Positions 22,612 through 33,300 of a stretch of 64,000 nucleotides of DNA are shown here, piece by piece. The DNA comes from Oreohelix idahoensis. Taxonomy: Eukaryota; Mollusca; Gastropoda; Stylommatophora; Oreohelicidae. The DNA lies in contig JAMPIV010000299.1 of NCBI GenBank assembly GCA_024509875.1, positions 124,001-188,000 of the forward strand, written 5' to 3'. The notes beneath the pieces were generated by a model. That model ran no database searches. It was not told the DNA's origin and was given only the letters and a program-made list of their open reading frames with translations. Positions within the stretch are counted from its first letter, which is position 1. The number at the start of each line of letters is the position of its first letter. Both the position numbers and the translations under genes were made by a program.

Positions 22612-23261
22612 ACAGGAAGAAGACCGAAGGTATAATGTTACAGCAGAGAAACAAGACGAAAGGTATAATGTTACAGTAGAGAAACAAGACGAAAGGTATA
22701 ATGTTACAGTAGTGAAACAAGACGAAAGGTATAAAGTTACAGTAGAGAAACAAGACGAAAGGTATAATGTTACTGTAGAGAAACAAGAGCAATGGTATAA
22801 TGTTACAGTAGAGAAACAAGACGAAAGGTATAATGTTTTAATAGACAACCAAGACGAAAGGTATAATGTTGCAGTAGAGAAACAAGACGAAAGGCATAAT
22901 GTTACAATAGAGATACAAGACAAAAGGTATAATGTTACAATAGAGATACAAGACGAAAGGTATAATGTTACAGCAGAGAACCAAGACGAAAGGTATAATA
23001 TTTCAGCAGAGAAACAAGACGAAAGGTATAATGTTACAGTCGAGAAACAAGACGAAAGGTATAATGTTACAGCAGAGAACCAAGACGAAAGGTATAATAT
23101 TTCAGCAGAGAAACAAGACGAAAGGTATAATGTTACAGTAGAGAAACAAGACGAAAGGTATAATGTTACAGTAGAGACACAAGACGAAATGTATAATGTT
23201 ACAGTAGAGAAACAAGACGACAGGTAAAATGTTACAGTAGAGAAACAAGACGAAAGGTATA
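22612..23261 (+). repeat. 33-bp minisatellite, about 19-20 units
   Basis: The unit is ACAGTAGAGAAAC plus AAGACGAAAGGTATAATGTT. Because 33 is a multiple of three, the + strand stays open for 219 codons as an 11-residue repeat (VEKQDERYNVT). Sequence differences between units are mostly substitutions. I regard the open frame as a by-product of the period, not as a gene. It continues directly into the 31-bp array. Confidence 0.92.
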
Positions 23262-24583
23262 ATGACAGCATAGGACCAAGACGGAAGGTATAATGACAGT
23301 ACAGGAACAAGACGAAAGGTATAATGACAGTACAGGAACAAGACGAAAGGTATAATGACAGTACAGAAACAAGACGAAAGGTATAATGACAGTACAGAAA
23401 CTAGACGAAAGTTATATTGACAGTACAGAAACAAGACGAAAGGTATAATGACAGTACAGGAACAAAGCGAAAGGTATAATGGCAATACAGAAACAAGACA
23501 AAAGGTATAATGACAGTACAGAAACAAGACGAAATGTGTAATGGCATTACAGAAACAAGAGGAAAGGTATAATGACAGTACAGGAACAAGACGCAAGTTA
23601 TAATGACAGTACATGAACAAAACGAAAGGTATAATAACAGTACAAAAACAAGACGAAAGGTATAATGACAGAACAGAAACAAGACGAAAGGTATAATGAC
23701 AGTACGGGAACAAGACGAAAGGAATAATGACAGTACAGGAACAAGACGAAAGGTATAATGGCAGTACAGAAACAAGACGAAAGGTATATTGACAGTACAG
23801 AAACAAGACGAAAGGTATAATGACAGTACAGGAACAAGACGAAAGGTATAATGGCAGTAGAGAAACAAGACGAAATGGATAATGACAGTACAGGTACATG
23901 ACGAAAGGTATAATGACAGTACAGGAACAAGACGAAAGGTATAATTACAGTACAGGAACAAGATGAAAGGTATAATGACAGTACAGGAACAAGACGAAAG
24001 GTATAATGACAGTACAGGAACAAGACGAAAGGCATAATAACAGTACAGGAACAAAACGAAAGGTATAATGACAGTACATAAACAAGACGAAAGGTATAAT
24101 GACAGTACGAGAACAAGACGAAAGGAATATTGACAGTACAAGAACAAGACGAAAGGTATAATGGCAGTACAGAAACAAGACGAAAGGTATATTGACAGTA
24201 CAGAAACAAGACGAAAGGTATAATGACAGTAAAGGAACAAGGCGAAAGGTATAATGACAATACAGAAACAAGACAAAAGGTATAATGACAGTACATAAAC
24301 AAGACGAAATGTGTAATGGCTTTACAGAAACAAGACGAAAGCTATAATGACAGTACAGAAACAAGACGAAAGGTATAATGACAGTACAGAAACAAGACGA
24401 AAGGTATAATGACAGTACAGAAACAAGACGAAAGGTATAATGACAGTACAGAAACAAGACGAAAGGTATAATGACAGTACAGGAACAAGACGAAATGTAT
24501 AATGATAGATTAGAAACAAGACAAAAGGTATAATGACAGTACAGAAACAAGACGAAAGGTATAATGACAGTACAGGAACAAGA
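23262..24583 (+). repeat. 31-bp minisatellite, about 42-43 units
   Basis: The unit is ACAGTACAGAAAC plus AAGACGAAAGGTATAATG, the 33-bp unit with TT lost after AATG and TAGAG changed to TACAG or TACAGG. The unit shifts frame by one each time, so a reading frame cycles through all three phases every 93 bp. None of the three minus-strand phases contains a stop, which explains the overlapping minus open frames of 200-290 codons. These are not believable genes. Confidence 0.92.
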
Positions 24584-25294
24584 ATCGCCACATCTTATAG
24601 TCGTTTACTCTTCTACCGTTGGGTGTAGAGATTTTTCCATGGAGCGCAATATGTCCAGGGTGATAATACAATCAAACATTAAGACAAACAGATGATTGGT
24701 CTGTTGCAGGAACAAGACGCAAGGTATAATGTTACTATACAAGAATAAGACGAGCGGTATATTGTAATGTTGCAATGCAGAAATGAACATGTGTTCTACA
24801 ATATGACTGAGTGTGTTATAACACACAATTAAAGAGCAGAAACTTTGAGTTAGTATGTTCAAAGTATGGAATGACTGAAAAGTCACACAATATTTTGATA
24901 TTTTCACAGGTATTCATTTAATGTACATGAAACAAATGTGAAAAGAAAGTGTAAAATGTGCCAATTAACTGCCTATTTTATTTTTTTTATTTTCCGAAAC
25001 AAAATGAAATAATATACCATTTTAAATGGCCAAATCACGGACGTCAAATGAGAGAGTAAAGTTTACCTGCCGCTGTTAGGTCAAAAGTTAAGCAGGCCTA
25101 ATGTCACATTAATTAAGCTGTGAGGTTAATATGCATGGCATTAAAACAAAACAACAAATACATAACATTTAGTTTTCTTTAATCTGACGATTTTAAAAAC
25201 AAAACATAAATGAGTTAAGAAGAATGAGTAGATCGAAAGTGGTTGTCTGCTGATCTGAACTTCATCTTCCCAGGGCAGCAGAAACACAGAATTC
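24584..25294. other. Flank of the minisatellite, no gene
   Basis: Two decayed units related to the array are visible near 24708-24770 (GGAACAAGACGCAAGGTATAATG), so the array was once longer or was interrupted by about 120 bp. The rest is AT-rich. Confidence 0.5.
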
Positions 25295-25740
25295 AGATTA
25301 TGTTGTGTGCTTTCTAGGCTTCTCTATGATGCGGAGTGCTGGAGAGTGGAGGAAAAGGAGATGTCGAAGATGTTCTCTTTGCACACAGTTTGCCTAGGGC
25401 AGGTTTTCCGAATCTTTTGGCCGAATGCCATCGCCGGCCGGGAACTGCTCGGAGCTGCCGGGAGGATGAGCACGCCATCGTGGTTGGCGGGCGCTGGGGT
25501 TAGAGGGGGGGGGGGGGGGGGAAAAGAGAGGCCGACCGAGAATAGCTTGTCGGGGAGCTGTGGAAGCTGAGATACAAAGAGTGAACCAGAGTTGGCGGCA
25601 CTTTACGGATAATGGCCGCAGACCGAGCAAAATGGAAACAGTTTGTTGTTGACCTACAAGACGCCACCAGGCGTGATGGCCACCGACTGCATTGTCAGTT
25701 GGTGGCAAATGATCCAAAAAAAAGAAAGAAGAATATGACG
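25295..25740 (+). mobile_element. LINE C-terminal RT fragment with G-run
   Basis: The + frame reads RLLYDAECWRVEEKEMSKM, then VCLGQVFRIFWPNAI, matching the LLYGSETW...CLRxILxIxWP region after the RT domain of CR1/RTE-type LINEs. In another frame it ends AADRAKWKQFVVDLQDATR, a typical closing segment. Most of the part between is GC-rich and out of frame, with a run of about 18 Gs at 25505-25521. Nonfunctional. Confidence 0.6.
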
Positions 25741-25779
25741 ATTCTTTTATTTACATTTTTGAATTGGGGTGAAAAAATG

Positions 25780-27150
25780 GAAACTTAAAAAATAGAAGTC
25801 ACTTGACAGACAATTGAAACTAAATGGACACAACTACAACTTCAGGGAAAAAGCATGTAAGCGCATAAACCTCCTCAAACGACTTGCTAGTACATATTGT
25901 TCGCCAACTTTACCTCGACTATACGAGATCAGTGATAGACTATAACCTCCCCCTCCAGAATATTGTGAGTACTAACACTCATTTCTCGACCTTGTGGAGA
26001 ACCAAGCTCTCAGGTTAATTTGTGGAGGGATGAGATCAAACACCACAGCCGTATAAACATTAATAACACATAAGGAAGGGAAACCCGAGGCCTGTAAACA
26101 GTAAATTAATATTAGACAAACATAAAGGTATGTTTTCAGGCACTCGTAAGAAATAAAGAAGTAGAACACTTAGACAACAGAAAAACAACAGACGTGAGTG
26201 GCTTACCCAGGGTTCGAGCCCCGTACCTTCCGTACGACAACACCGCCTAGCTATACAAGCGAATCACACTAACCTCACGGCCAGCTAGGCATCCCCAAAA
26301 AAGGATGCTTTACTGACAGGTCATCAGTGCGAAACACAAGATAACACCGGAAGTTTACAATGGGCACCTCAGCCTATTAATGACGCAATCACTTCTGTTG
26401 TTCCTCTATTCTGCAGTATGTGTCAGTCCAAACAAGACAAAGACCTTGATACTGTGTCCAGTAAATGATAGAAGACTTAAGGACAGTAGTATAGAACAGA
26501 GGGTAGGTTTCTGGTATTGTATAAACATTAATAACACATAAGGAAGGGAAACCCGAGGCCTGTAAACAGTAAATTAATATTAGACAAACATAAAGGTATG
26601 TTTTCAGGCACTCGTAAGAAATAAAGAAGTAGAACACTTAGACAACAGAAAAACAACAGACGTGAGTGGCTTACCCAGGGTAAAGCATTCTTATTTGGGG
26701 ATGCCTAGCTGGCCGTGAGGTTAGTGTGATTCGCTTGTATAGCTAGGCGGTGTTGTCGTACGGAAGGTACGGGGTTCGAACCCTGGGTAAGCCACTCACG
26801 TCTGTTGTTTTTCTGTTGTCTAAGTGTTCTACTTCTTTATTTCTTACGAGTGCCTGAAAACATACCTTTATGTTTGTCTAATATTAATTTACCACAGCCG
26901 TATGTGACATAGATGCCAATATAGAGCTGCTGGATATCACGCGTAAAAGAGCACTGACTCAAGCTGTAGAGAGATACAGGACATAAGAGAAGACCGCTCA
27001 AATAAAGTACTGATCGACACTTGGAACCACTTGTAGGCTGCTGATAAAAGGCTAAAGTGATGCAACACTATTTCGAGGAAGATGTTTACTTTAAGCGGAC
27101 ATATTCATCTTAGAAGAACATCATTTTATCGATGGCCTTAAAATATTACC
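25780..27150 (+). mobile_element. Jockey-like LINE fragment interrupted by a SINE cluster
   Basis: The + strand before the insertion reads KRINLLKRLASTYC and then NQALRLICGGMRSNTTAV. After it, CDIDANIELLDITRKRALTQAVERYR follows. This is the segment between RT and RNase H of Jockey-like LINEs. The two halves join precisely if 26055-26890 is removed. The remainder to about 27150 is decayed. Confidence 0.75.
26055..26890. mobile_element. Cluster of three tRNA-SINE copies (family S2) flanked by a 10-13 bp duplication
   Basis: ACCACAGCCGTAT occurs at 26042-26054 and 26891-26903, flanking the block. Inside are a minus-strand SINE (about 26055-26297), a unique spacer, a second minus-strand copy without its head (about 26520-26680) and a plus-strand copy (about 26697-26890). 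The SINE head contains a perfect B box (GGTTCGAACCC, 26774-26784 on the plus copy). The first and third copies form an inverted repeat of roughly 190 bp. Copies one and two share an extra terminal 45 bp that copy three lacks. Confidence 0.85.
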
Positions 27151-27598
27151 TGACCTAACAACTAATATTTTCCATCTAACTAGCTTAGTTATGTAGCACT
27201 TATTTCTTAATGTTATTACCACTATTAATTCGTCATCATCATTATCATCGTCATAATCATCATTAACCTTCATCTCCCAAGGAGCATAGTCTTTCAATAA
27301 ACTTATGCCAGATCAACCTGACCCATGTCATCATCTCAAGGTCTTCACATGTCGTCTTCTTCCCTTTCATGTTTCTCTCCTGTTATTTCCAAAATGTTTT
27401 GTTAAAATATTTTCGTAGCTTAAAAGATAGGATAGCCATGCTTCCAGCTCAACCTTCTTTGATCGCTTTTTACGACATGTGTAGCAGGTTATACTGTTAC
27501 TATTCTTTGTTCCCTTTTAAGACCCTGGGAACACAACCTTAAATATTGTTGTCTCTACTACTGTTACTATAAAAAGTATCAATACAATAACAACAACA

Positions 27599-27633
<35 letters not shown>

Positions 27634-28279
27634 ACCTACTACCACTGCTACTGCTGCTACAATTAAATATCTAGTTAAATAAACAATCACTTGTTTTGTC
27701 GTTTAAAGGATTTTCTTTTCTAAATTTAAGTAACTGTCACGTAGACGGATTTTGGTGCGTCCTCTGTCCGATCTCTCTTTCACTACGGCAGTATCAGTTA
27801 AATTTTTTGTACTAATTGTATTGCGATTTTTTCCGAGTCGCACCATTTTTTTCTGCTTTGCTATGTAGCAGAGAGTTTGTCTGTTCAAACATGTGACACC
27901 TTGTTAGTGATAATACATCCCGTTTGCCAGGGTGCGGAAAATATTTGCTAAGATTAGGCCAGGGTGCGCGACAGATAAGAAATTAATCGTCAAAGCGACA
28001 CATTCTGGACAGCTAAGCATAACCTAATCGTTTCCGGTACACCTTGTTACAAAGAGATTATTTTACCTGAAAGTAATAATTTGTTACATCTTACACACAT
28101 TGTAGTGTGAGCTTACCGATGCATTCTTGAGTTGGTAAACAGGAAAATCGGATGTTTACATCCCATTTCCAGAAAATTAATGTTTGAAATTTTGCACTAG
28201 ATGAGTCATGCAAAATATTCAAATCAGATTGGCTGATCATTTGAGCTTCATAACAAACAGAGTGGAGTAGGACAGTGAA
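27151..28279. other. Intergenic region with an ACT-type microsatellite
   Basis: No gene was recognised. A trinucleotide microsatellite (AAC then ACT/CTG units) lies at about 27588-27662. Confidence 0.55.
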
Positions 28280-28611
28280 TATTACCTGACGCTTTAGTCA
28301 CTCTAGTATACTATGAGATTCACGCTTGCCAAAGACACCAGACTTGCCAGTAGTTAGAAGTGAGAATTTCCATTTATCAGACCAGACACCTTTTATTGGA
28401 GTATTCATCACGACTTACAATTCAGCCCAGGAAATCTTTAACATTTTAAATAAGGAAAACCGGAATACCTGAGGAAACTGAAACACACGGAGTCAGAGAG
28501 GGAATTATCTTATAAAAGAAACGACACCCCGGACGCATGTAAGAGGCCGATTCAAGTCTCTTTTATGATTCTGAGCAAAAAAGTCTGTGAGCCAGGATTG
28601 GCGTAAGTTGT

Positions 28612-28615
<4 letters not shown>
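28280..28615 (+). repeat. Unnamed interspersed repeat family R2, copy 2 (first half)
   Basis: It aligns in order with 18650-18960, including TTTCCATTTATCAGACCAGAC and GTGAGCCAGGATTGGCGTAAG. The matching second half lies at 29300-29395, separated by an AT microsatellite and about 600 bp not present in copy 1. Confidence 0.5.

Positions 28616-28616
<1 letters not shown>

Positions 28617-28700
<84 letters not shown>
28617..28700. repeat. (AT)n microsatellite
   Basis: About 84 bp of AT dinucleotides directly following repeat R2. Confidence 0.95.
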
Positions 28701-28701
<1 letters not shown>

Positions 28702-30120
28702 CTGTTACGCTTATGTTCGTACACATCAGGGCATTCTCTAAGGAAAGGCATTGATGTGAACCGATGAGGTAACACCTAGACGCACTACTAGTAAACCACT
28801 CTATTATAAGTATTAGTGACGTCAGTTTTCAGTAAAAATTAGGTATGCACGTCTGCAGTAGACTTGTAACGCCCTATTGTAGCCTGTGTACTTGAAGGAG
28901 TTCGGACGCAAGGGTGAGAGCTCGGATTGTGTTTGTAGAAGTCCACTGCATAAGTTACAGGTTCTATGAAGAACATATTTCTCTGTGTGCTTGTGATGGA
29001 TGGATTGTAAAGGAAAGTATTTAGTACAATATTAAATGACTTCGACGAGTTTGATATGCAGTGATAATTCGTGGACATTATGACTTTTACTGACGGTAAT
29101 ATTCCTACCGGTCGTTGTATTTTATTCCTTGCTGATTTGAAAATGCATGCACCATTATTCATCAAAACCTGGAGCTCATCGTTTGTTCTGTGTAAAATAA
29201 ATCTGTATAAATGACTTCGAAGTGAACGTTCATTATTCGCGTTACATGTTGAAGTGTTCGTATGTTCAAGTCCTGAAAAAACCTTTAACAATTACCATGT
29301 GCATATTAATATGTTAAAATCGCTAGTGCATGTCGTAGTTACTTGAGGCTGGCAACTTCAGCGTATATAATGATGATTTCATGAACCACTGCTGCCAAGG
29401 GCTGCTGATTGCTTTATTACTAGTTTCGTAAAGAGAACTAAAAGCATAAAGTAGTCCCAGGTTCTATATGGAGCAGGGAGGAAAAAATGAAAGAAATGAT
29501 GTACATTCTTACAGTTTAAAACCAGTGTAAATGTCGATGTTAACATATGCACTTTTTAAATTAATGGAAGTTTAACACTTTTCAAATCAGTGTAAACATA
29601 AATGAAAACATATGCAATTTATATTGTGAACACTTTTCAATCAGTGGAAATGTAAATTTAAACATATATTTCTGTACTATTAATCTTTTCATTTAAATGT
29701 AATGTAAAGCTAAAGCTTTTCAATTTAAATGTAAAGAAAGTTTTATCCCGAGGAATTAAATTTAATTCTCATCGAGTGTAAATTCGGAAAAAATGGTATG
29801 GTAGAGTAGAAGAGATGGGTGTTAAGTGTAGTTCATTGATAGCAGATGTACGTTGATGTATATCGCCGACAAGTATGTTAAATGTACTTTTGTCTCCTTT
29901 GTGCATTAACTTCTTCTGTATTGGGTACCATACCCTCAATGACTGGAAACTACCACTGATACCGCAGAATGTGATTCCTTCAGTGATAAAGTTAGTGTTA
30001 TTGATATTGTGTGGTTAAATGATACCACTGATACATCTAAGGTTGCTAATCCACTAGAATGTTAGGTCACCACTGATAATTCTATGTAACTGAACCCAGT
30101 GGTAGATAAGTGATGAAGGC
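28701..30120. other. Intergenic region, no recognised gene
   Basis: A 150-codon minus frame (28839-29291) has ordinary composition but no recognisable domain, and it lies inside the segment that splits repeat R2. It could be part of an unknown element. The rest is AT-rich. Confidence 0.4.
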
Positions 30121-31420
30121 GTAAATGTGTTCTCCTTATCTAGGCCACGCCCCTCAGGGCTATTTGTAAATATGTCCCTATTGTCACTATGCCTTGACTA
30201 TTCAAAGTGGGTGTGTATTGGTGCATTCTTTCGTCACAGCACAGTAACACACATAGAAGCCATGTAGCGTAGAACGACTGGTGATGGTTAATGAACAGTT
30301 TTATTAACGCTACATACACAGTCACGATGACACAGACGGAAATTACGCATACAGTACAAATCATAGGTAAGTCAAATCATAAGCTCAAAACACCCCACAG
30401 AGCTCCATTATAAAACGTGGTGCACTCCTCATATAAATGCACGTACAACACTCCTAAAGAACTGCGCTCACCGCAGTTATAAATATGGCCTCATAACTTA
30501 TAGCATAATGATGCACTTCTCATTGAAGATGACCATCACGATTTTCTTCAAAGGACTCCGTCCTCCCCTTCTCCACCAAGGCTGCTCTCCGGCAGTTGAA
30601 TAATCATCGTCAGCTATATATATCCAAGGCCTAATCATAAATAGTGGTGCACTTCCTCTAGCAGATGCACATCACCATATTCCTCAAATGAAAGACTGCG
30701 CACACAGCAGTCTGCAGTAATATAACCTGCATAATATCTATATATATGGCCTACAAAGTCATGTCTTCCTCTCAGACTCTATATATGGCCTAATCTTCAC
30801 AAAAATGTCTATGGCCTACAAAATAGTCTCTCTACCTCTCGGACTCTTCATAGCGCCTACATAGACTATACATATGGCCTACACAGTCATGTCTTCCTCT
30901 CAGACTCTATATATGGCCTAATCTCCTTCACAAAAATATCTCATAAGCTGCATCCACCGCAGTCATAATTATTAATACATACCATCCTCCAATAATCTAA
31001 CACATGGAAGAATGCATATGCAGGAAGAATATTCAGATACAGGCCTGTTCAAAAAGTCTCCATCGAGACACACATTGAAAAACACTCTACCATTTTCACC
31101 GAACACTGGTCGGGAACACACACTTAGAAAAACACCCTCGTTGACTTCACTCTGTCAACGCCAGAACCCGACTGCTAGCGGTCACAAAAACTCCCGCCTA
31201 AACAGTCACGGGACTTCGCAGTTCACCCCCGCTCAGTCCCTTCCACGAACTAGTCGTGCGAACTATTTACAGTTCTAACAATACAGACCAGCGCTCATGA
31301 CGCTATCTGTACCCTATGACCTCTATCAATATTTGTTAACCCAATTCATCGTTAATCAAGCATACAAGCGATGTAACCCTTAGTTTACTGTGACCAACCC
31401 ATATACAAAGTATCACCTCC
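30121..31420. repeat. Possible LTR-like or repeat-rich segment
   Basis: It contains a tandem duplication of about 120 bp (30748-30810 and 30868-30940 share GTCATGTCTTCCTCTCAGAC and TATATATGGCCTAATC). A minus-strand AATAAAA lies near 30300. At the right edge, the minus-strand purine tract AAAAAGGGAGGTGATA (about 31405-31420) resembles the polypurine tract of element A. This suggests a minus-strand LTR to its left, but I could not find terminal TG/CA with target duplications. Confidence 0.25.
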
Positions 31421-31819
31421 CTTTTTAACCTTAACAATGGGCACATAAGTATGTGTCGGGAGAACCATAGTTATCATAGTTATTGGTGGTACAAGCAGAA
31501 TGTACAATCTCTGGAACAAGAAGGGAACAGTGGTCTAAGCTTTAAGACGAGGGACTCTCCTTAACATTTCTGGGAAACGAGCTACACCCGACAACCTTGA
31601 CCAGCGACGAGCGTGAGCAGTGTAAAAGAACCCGTCATCCGGAGCAGAAATTACTATTGGCAGCTAAGTGCAAAATATACGCTGCCAAAATGCACTTTTT
31701 TCCATCGACTACTGTAAATCAATGGTGAAACTTTTCTTCTAAACTATTCAATTATTTTCAGACCGTTATAACTTAAGTGATTATTAAATTTTGTTATTTG
31801 TAATTTTACAAATTTAACT

Positions 31820-32112
31820 TCGATTTAATCCTTTTATATGTATTGCATGTTTGTCTTAGTGAATTTACTACACACACTCCAAACAGAGCTATACCAGAAT
31901 AATAAGAATGCCACTGAGTAAATCAGGGGTGGGGGCTTAACGAGCTAAAAGTAATGATTGCTTAATTCTTCACAAAAGTGGTCGGCAGATTCTAGAATTA
32001 ACGTGCTGAGCCAAAGCAGCTTTGTTTTCGCTTATCTGAATATCTTGGGAAGACACCGTTTGTGATAGAAGTGTCATTACCCTTCTAGCTACATCTCTGC
32101 CATCAATTCTTA
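31820..32112 (+). repeat. Unnamed interspersed repeat family R1, copy 3
   Basis: It shares the opening GATTTAATCCTTTT, the GGGGGCTTAACGAGCTAAA block, TTCACAAAAGTGG and AGAAGTGTCATTACCCTTC through CATCTCTGCCA with the copies at 13.5 and 19.8 kb. Confidence 0.6.
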
Positions 32113-32654
32113 TATTGGTACTTAAACTAGTTACTCGTTATAATACTGATTACAAAATAATAAAAATAAAATATACTTTTATTTAAGCATTCAGCCCGAA
32201 TTTTAAAGATAATTTTTCAAGAGTCGCTATTTTATGTATTTGCACTGGGCGTCATCAACCCTAGTTACGCCACTGATGGATACCCTTAACTTGAATATGC
32301 TTGAGAACAACAGCGACAAACCTACATTTGCTGACATCTAAAAAAATTTCTCATGAACTTGTACTGCAGTTTGAAGCGTGCGCTATGTTCCTCCTATGTA
32401 CTACACTGCTGTAACAGATGTTGAGCGAGCGGTCATTTTGTCAGTCGTCATTATTTCCTCTGCGCTCGTTACGGATCATGGAACTACCATTACAGCGGGT
32501 CCCCGTGTAAAAAGCCAGCACCAAACAGTCGCATGCTCTTGCAGCGATAGTTTCTGTGACACTTTGTTGTACATGATGAGGCTGCCCTCCTCACCCAATA
32601 TACAGAAAGACGTTCGAGAAAGAATAAAGAGTTGCCCGGTGAAAAAGCAAGAAT

Positions 32655-32890
32655 GCAGGGTTCGGTTCGTCTTGTTCGTCTTCTTGCGATCGCATCTTTG
32701 ATGTTTACACCGTCAGACGAGTTCTCATGATGAACTCGACCGTTGTCTGATGTTTACACCGTCAGACGAGTTCTCATGATGAACTCGGCCGTTGTCTGGA
32801 GTTCCTCTTTAGCTCCATACAGCTTTGCGTTTAGTGACGAGTCAATGGGCCAGTATATCTTTCTTAACTGGTCGTACAGAGTGGTTCGGT
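32655..32890 (-). mobile_element. Jockey-like LINE 3' tail with 49-bp duplication
   Basis: The minus strand reads LRKIYWPIDSSLNAKLYGAKEELQ and then EFIMRTRLT, matching the C-terminal end of the copy at 50172-50575. Its last 49 bp are tandemly duplicated (32700-32748 and 32749-32797, differing by a single base). The 3' terminus is a GAAGAAGACGAAC stretch near 32660-32685. Confidence 0.65.
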
Positions 32891-33300
32891 TCGAAAGAAG
32901 GAAGGTTGAGAATAATGAAAGAAAATTATTGATCGCCTCCATAATGCAATGGAAGACAAATTTGCTCATCTCTAGACGGGGAGGAGAAAATGTGCCAACA
33001 CATCAACCCTACGTACTTGAAACCACGCATTTAATACGGGCACAGCTGGAAAGACAATCAATGTTTTACAAACGAGAAAACGGAAGGCTAAAGGAGTTTT
33101 CATTGCATCGAGTAAAATATATGGAGATCACAAGAAATCAAGTCCAAAACAAAAACAACAATTTTCAAATCAAATGTCATGTCAGTCCTGTTTTATGGCA
33201 CAGTAACGCGGAGAACAACAAAAAAACAACAACCCCAACGCTACAGACATTCATAAATGGATGCCTAATGTGGTGAACTTCTAAATACAATATCTAAATT
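32891..33300 (+). mobile_element. LINE RT C-terminal fragment
   Basis: An open + frame (to 33276) includes IKCHVSPVLWHSNAENNKKT and LQTFINGCL. This corresponds to the NVKSVLLYGSETWRTT...LQTFVNxCLRRI region that follows the RT domain in RTE/CR1-type LINEs. Several hallmark residues are changed. The upstream half of this open frame is not recognisable. Confidence 0.5.

Noticed and set aside
22568..23227. 219-codon + frame with an 11-residue repeat as a gene
   Set aside because: It follows from the 33-bp period. It starts in a broken LINE end and terminates inside the array, so there is no independent sign of coding.
22612..24583. CRISPR array or bacterial-type promoters (TATAAT in every unit)
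   Set aside because: The units are contiguous with no unique spacers, and the DNA is eukaryotic. The TATAAT is part of the repeat unit.
23102..24591. Overlapping minus-strand open frames of 200-290 codons rich in Leu, Ser, Cys and Phe
   Set aside because: They are produced by the stop-free 31-bp repeat read in shifting frames. No start context, domain or splice evidence.
28839..29291. 150-codon minus frame as an exon
   Set aside because: No recognisable domain, splice partner or start context. It lies within a repeat-associated segment.
32743..33276. 177-codon open frame as a host gene
   Set aside because: Its right half matches the post-RT segment of LINEs and its left end overlaps another LINE tail on the opposite strand.
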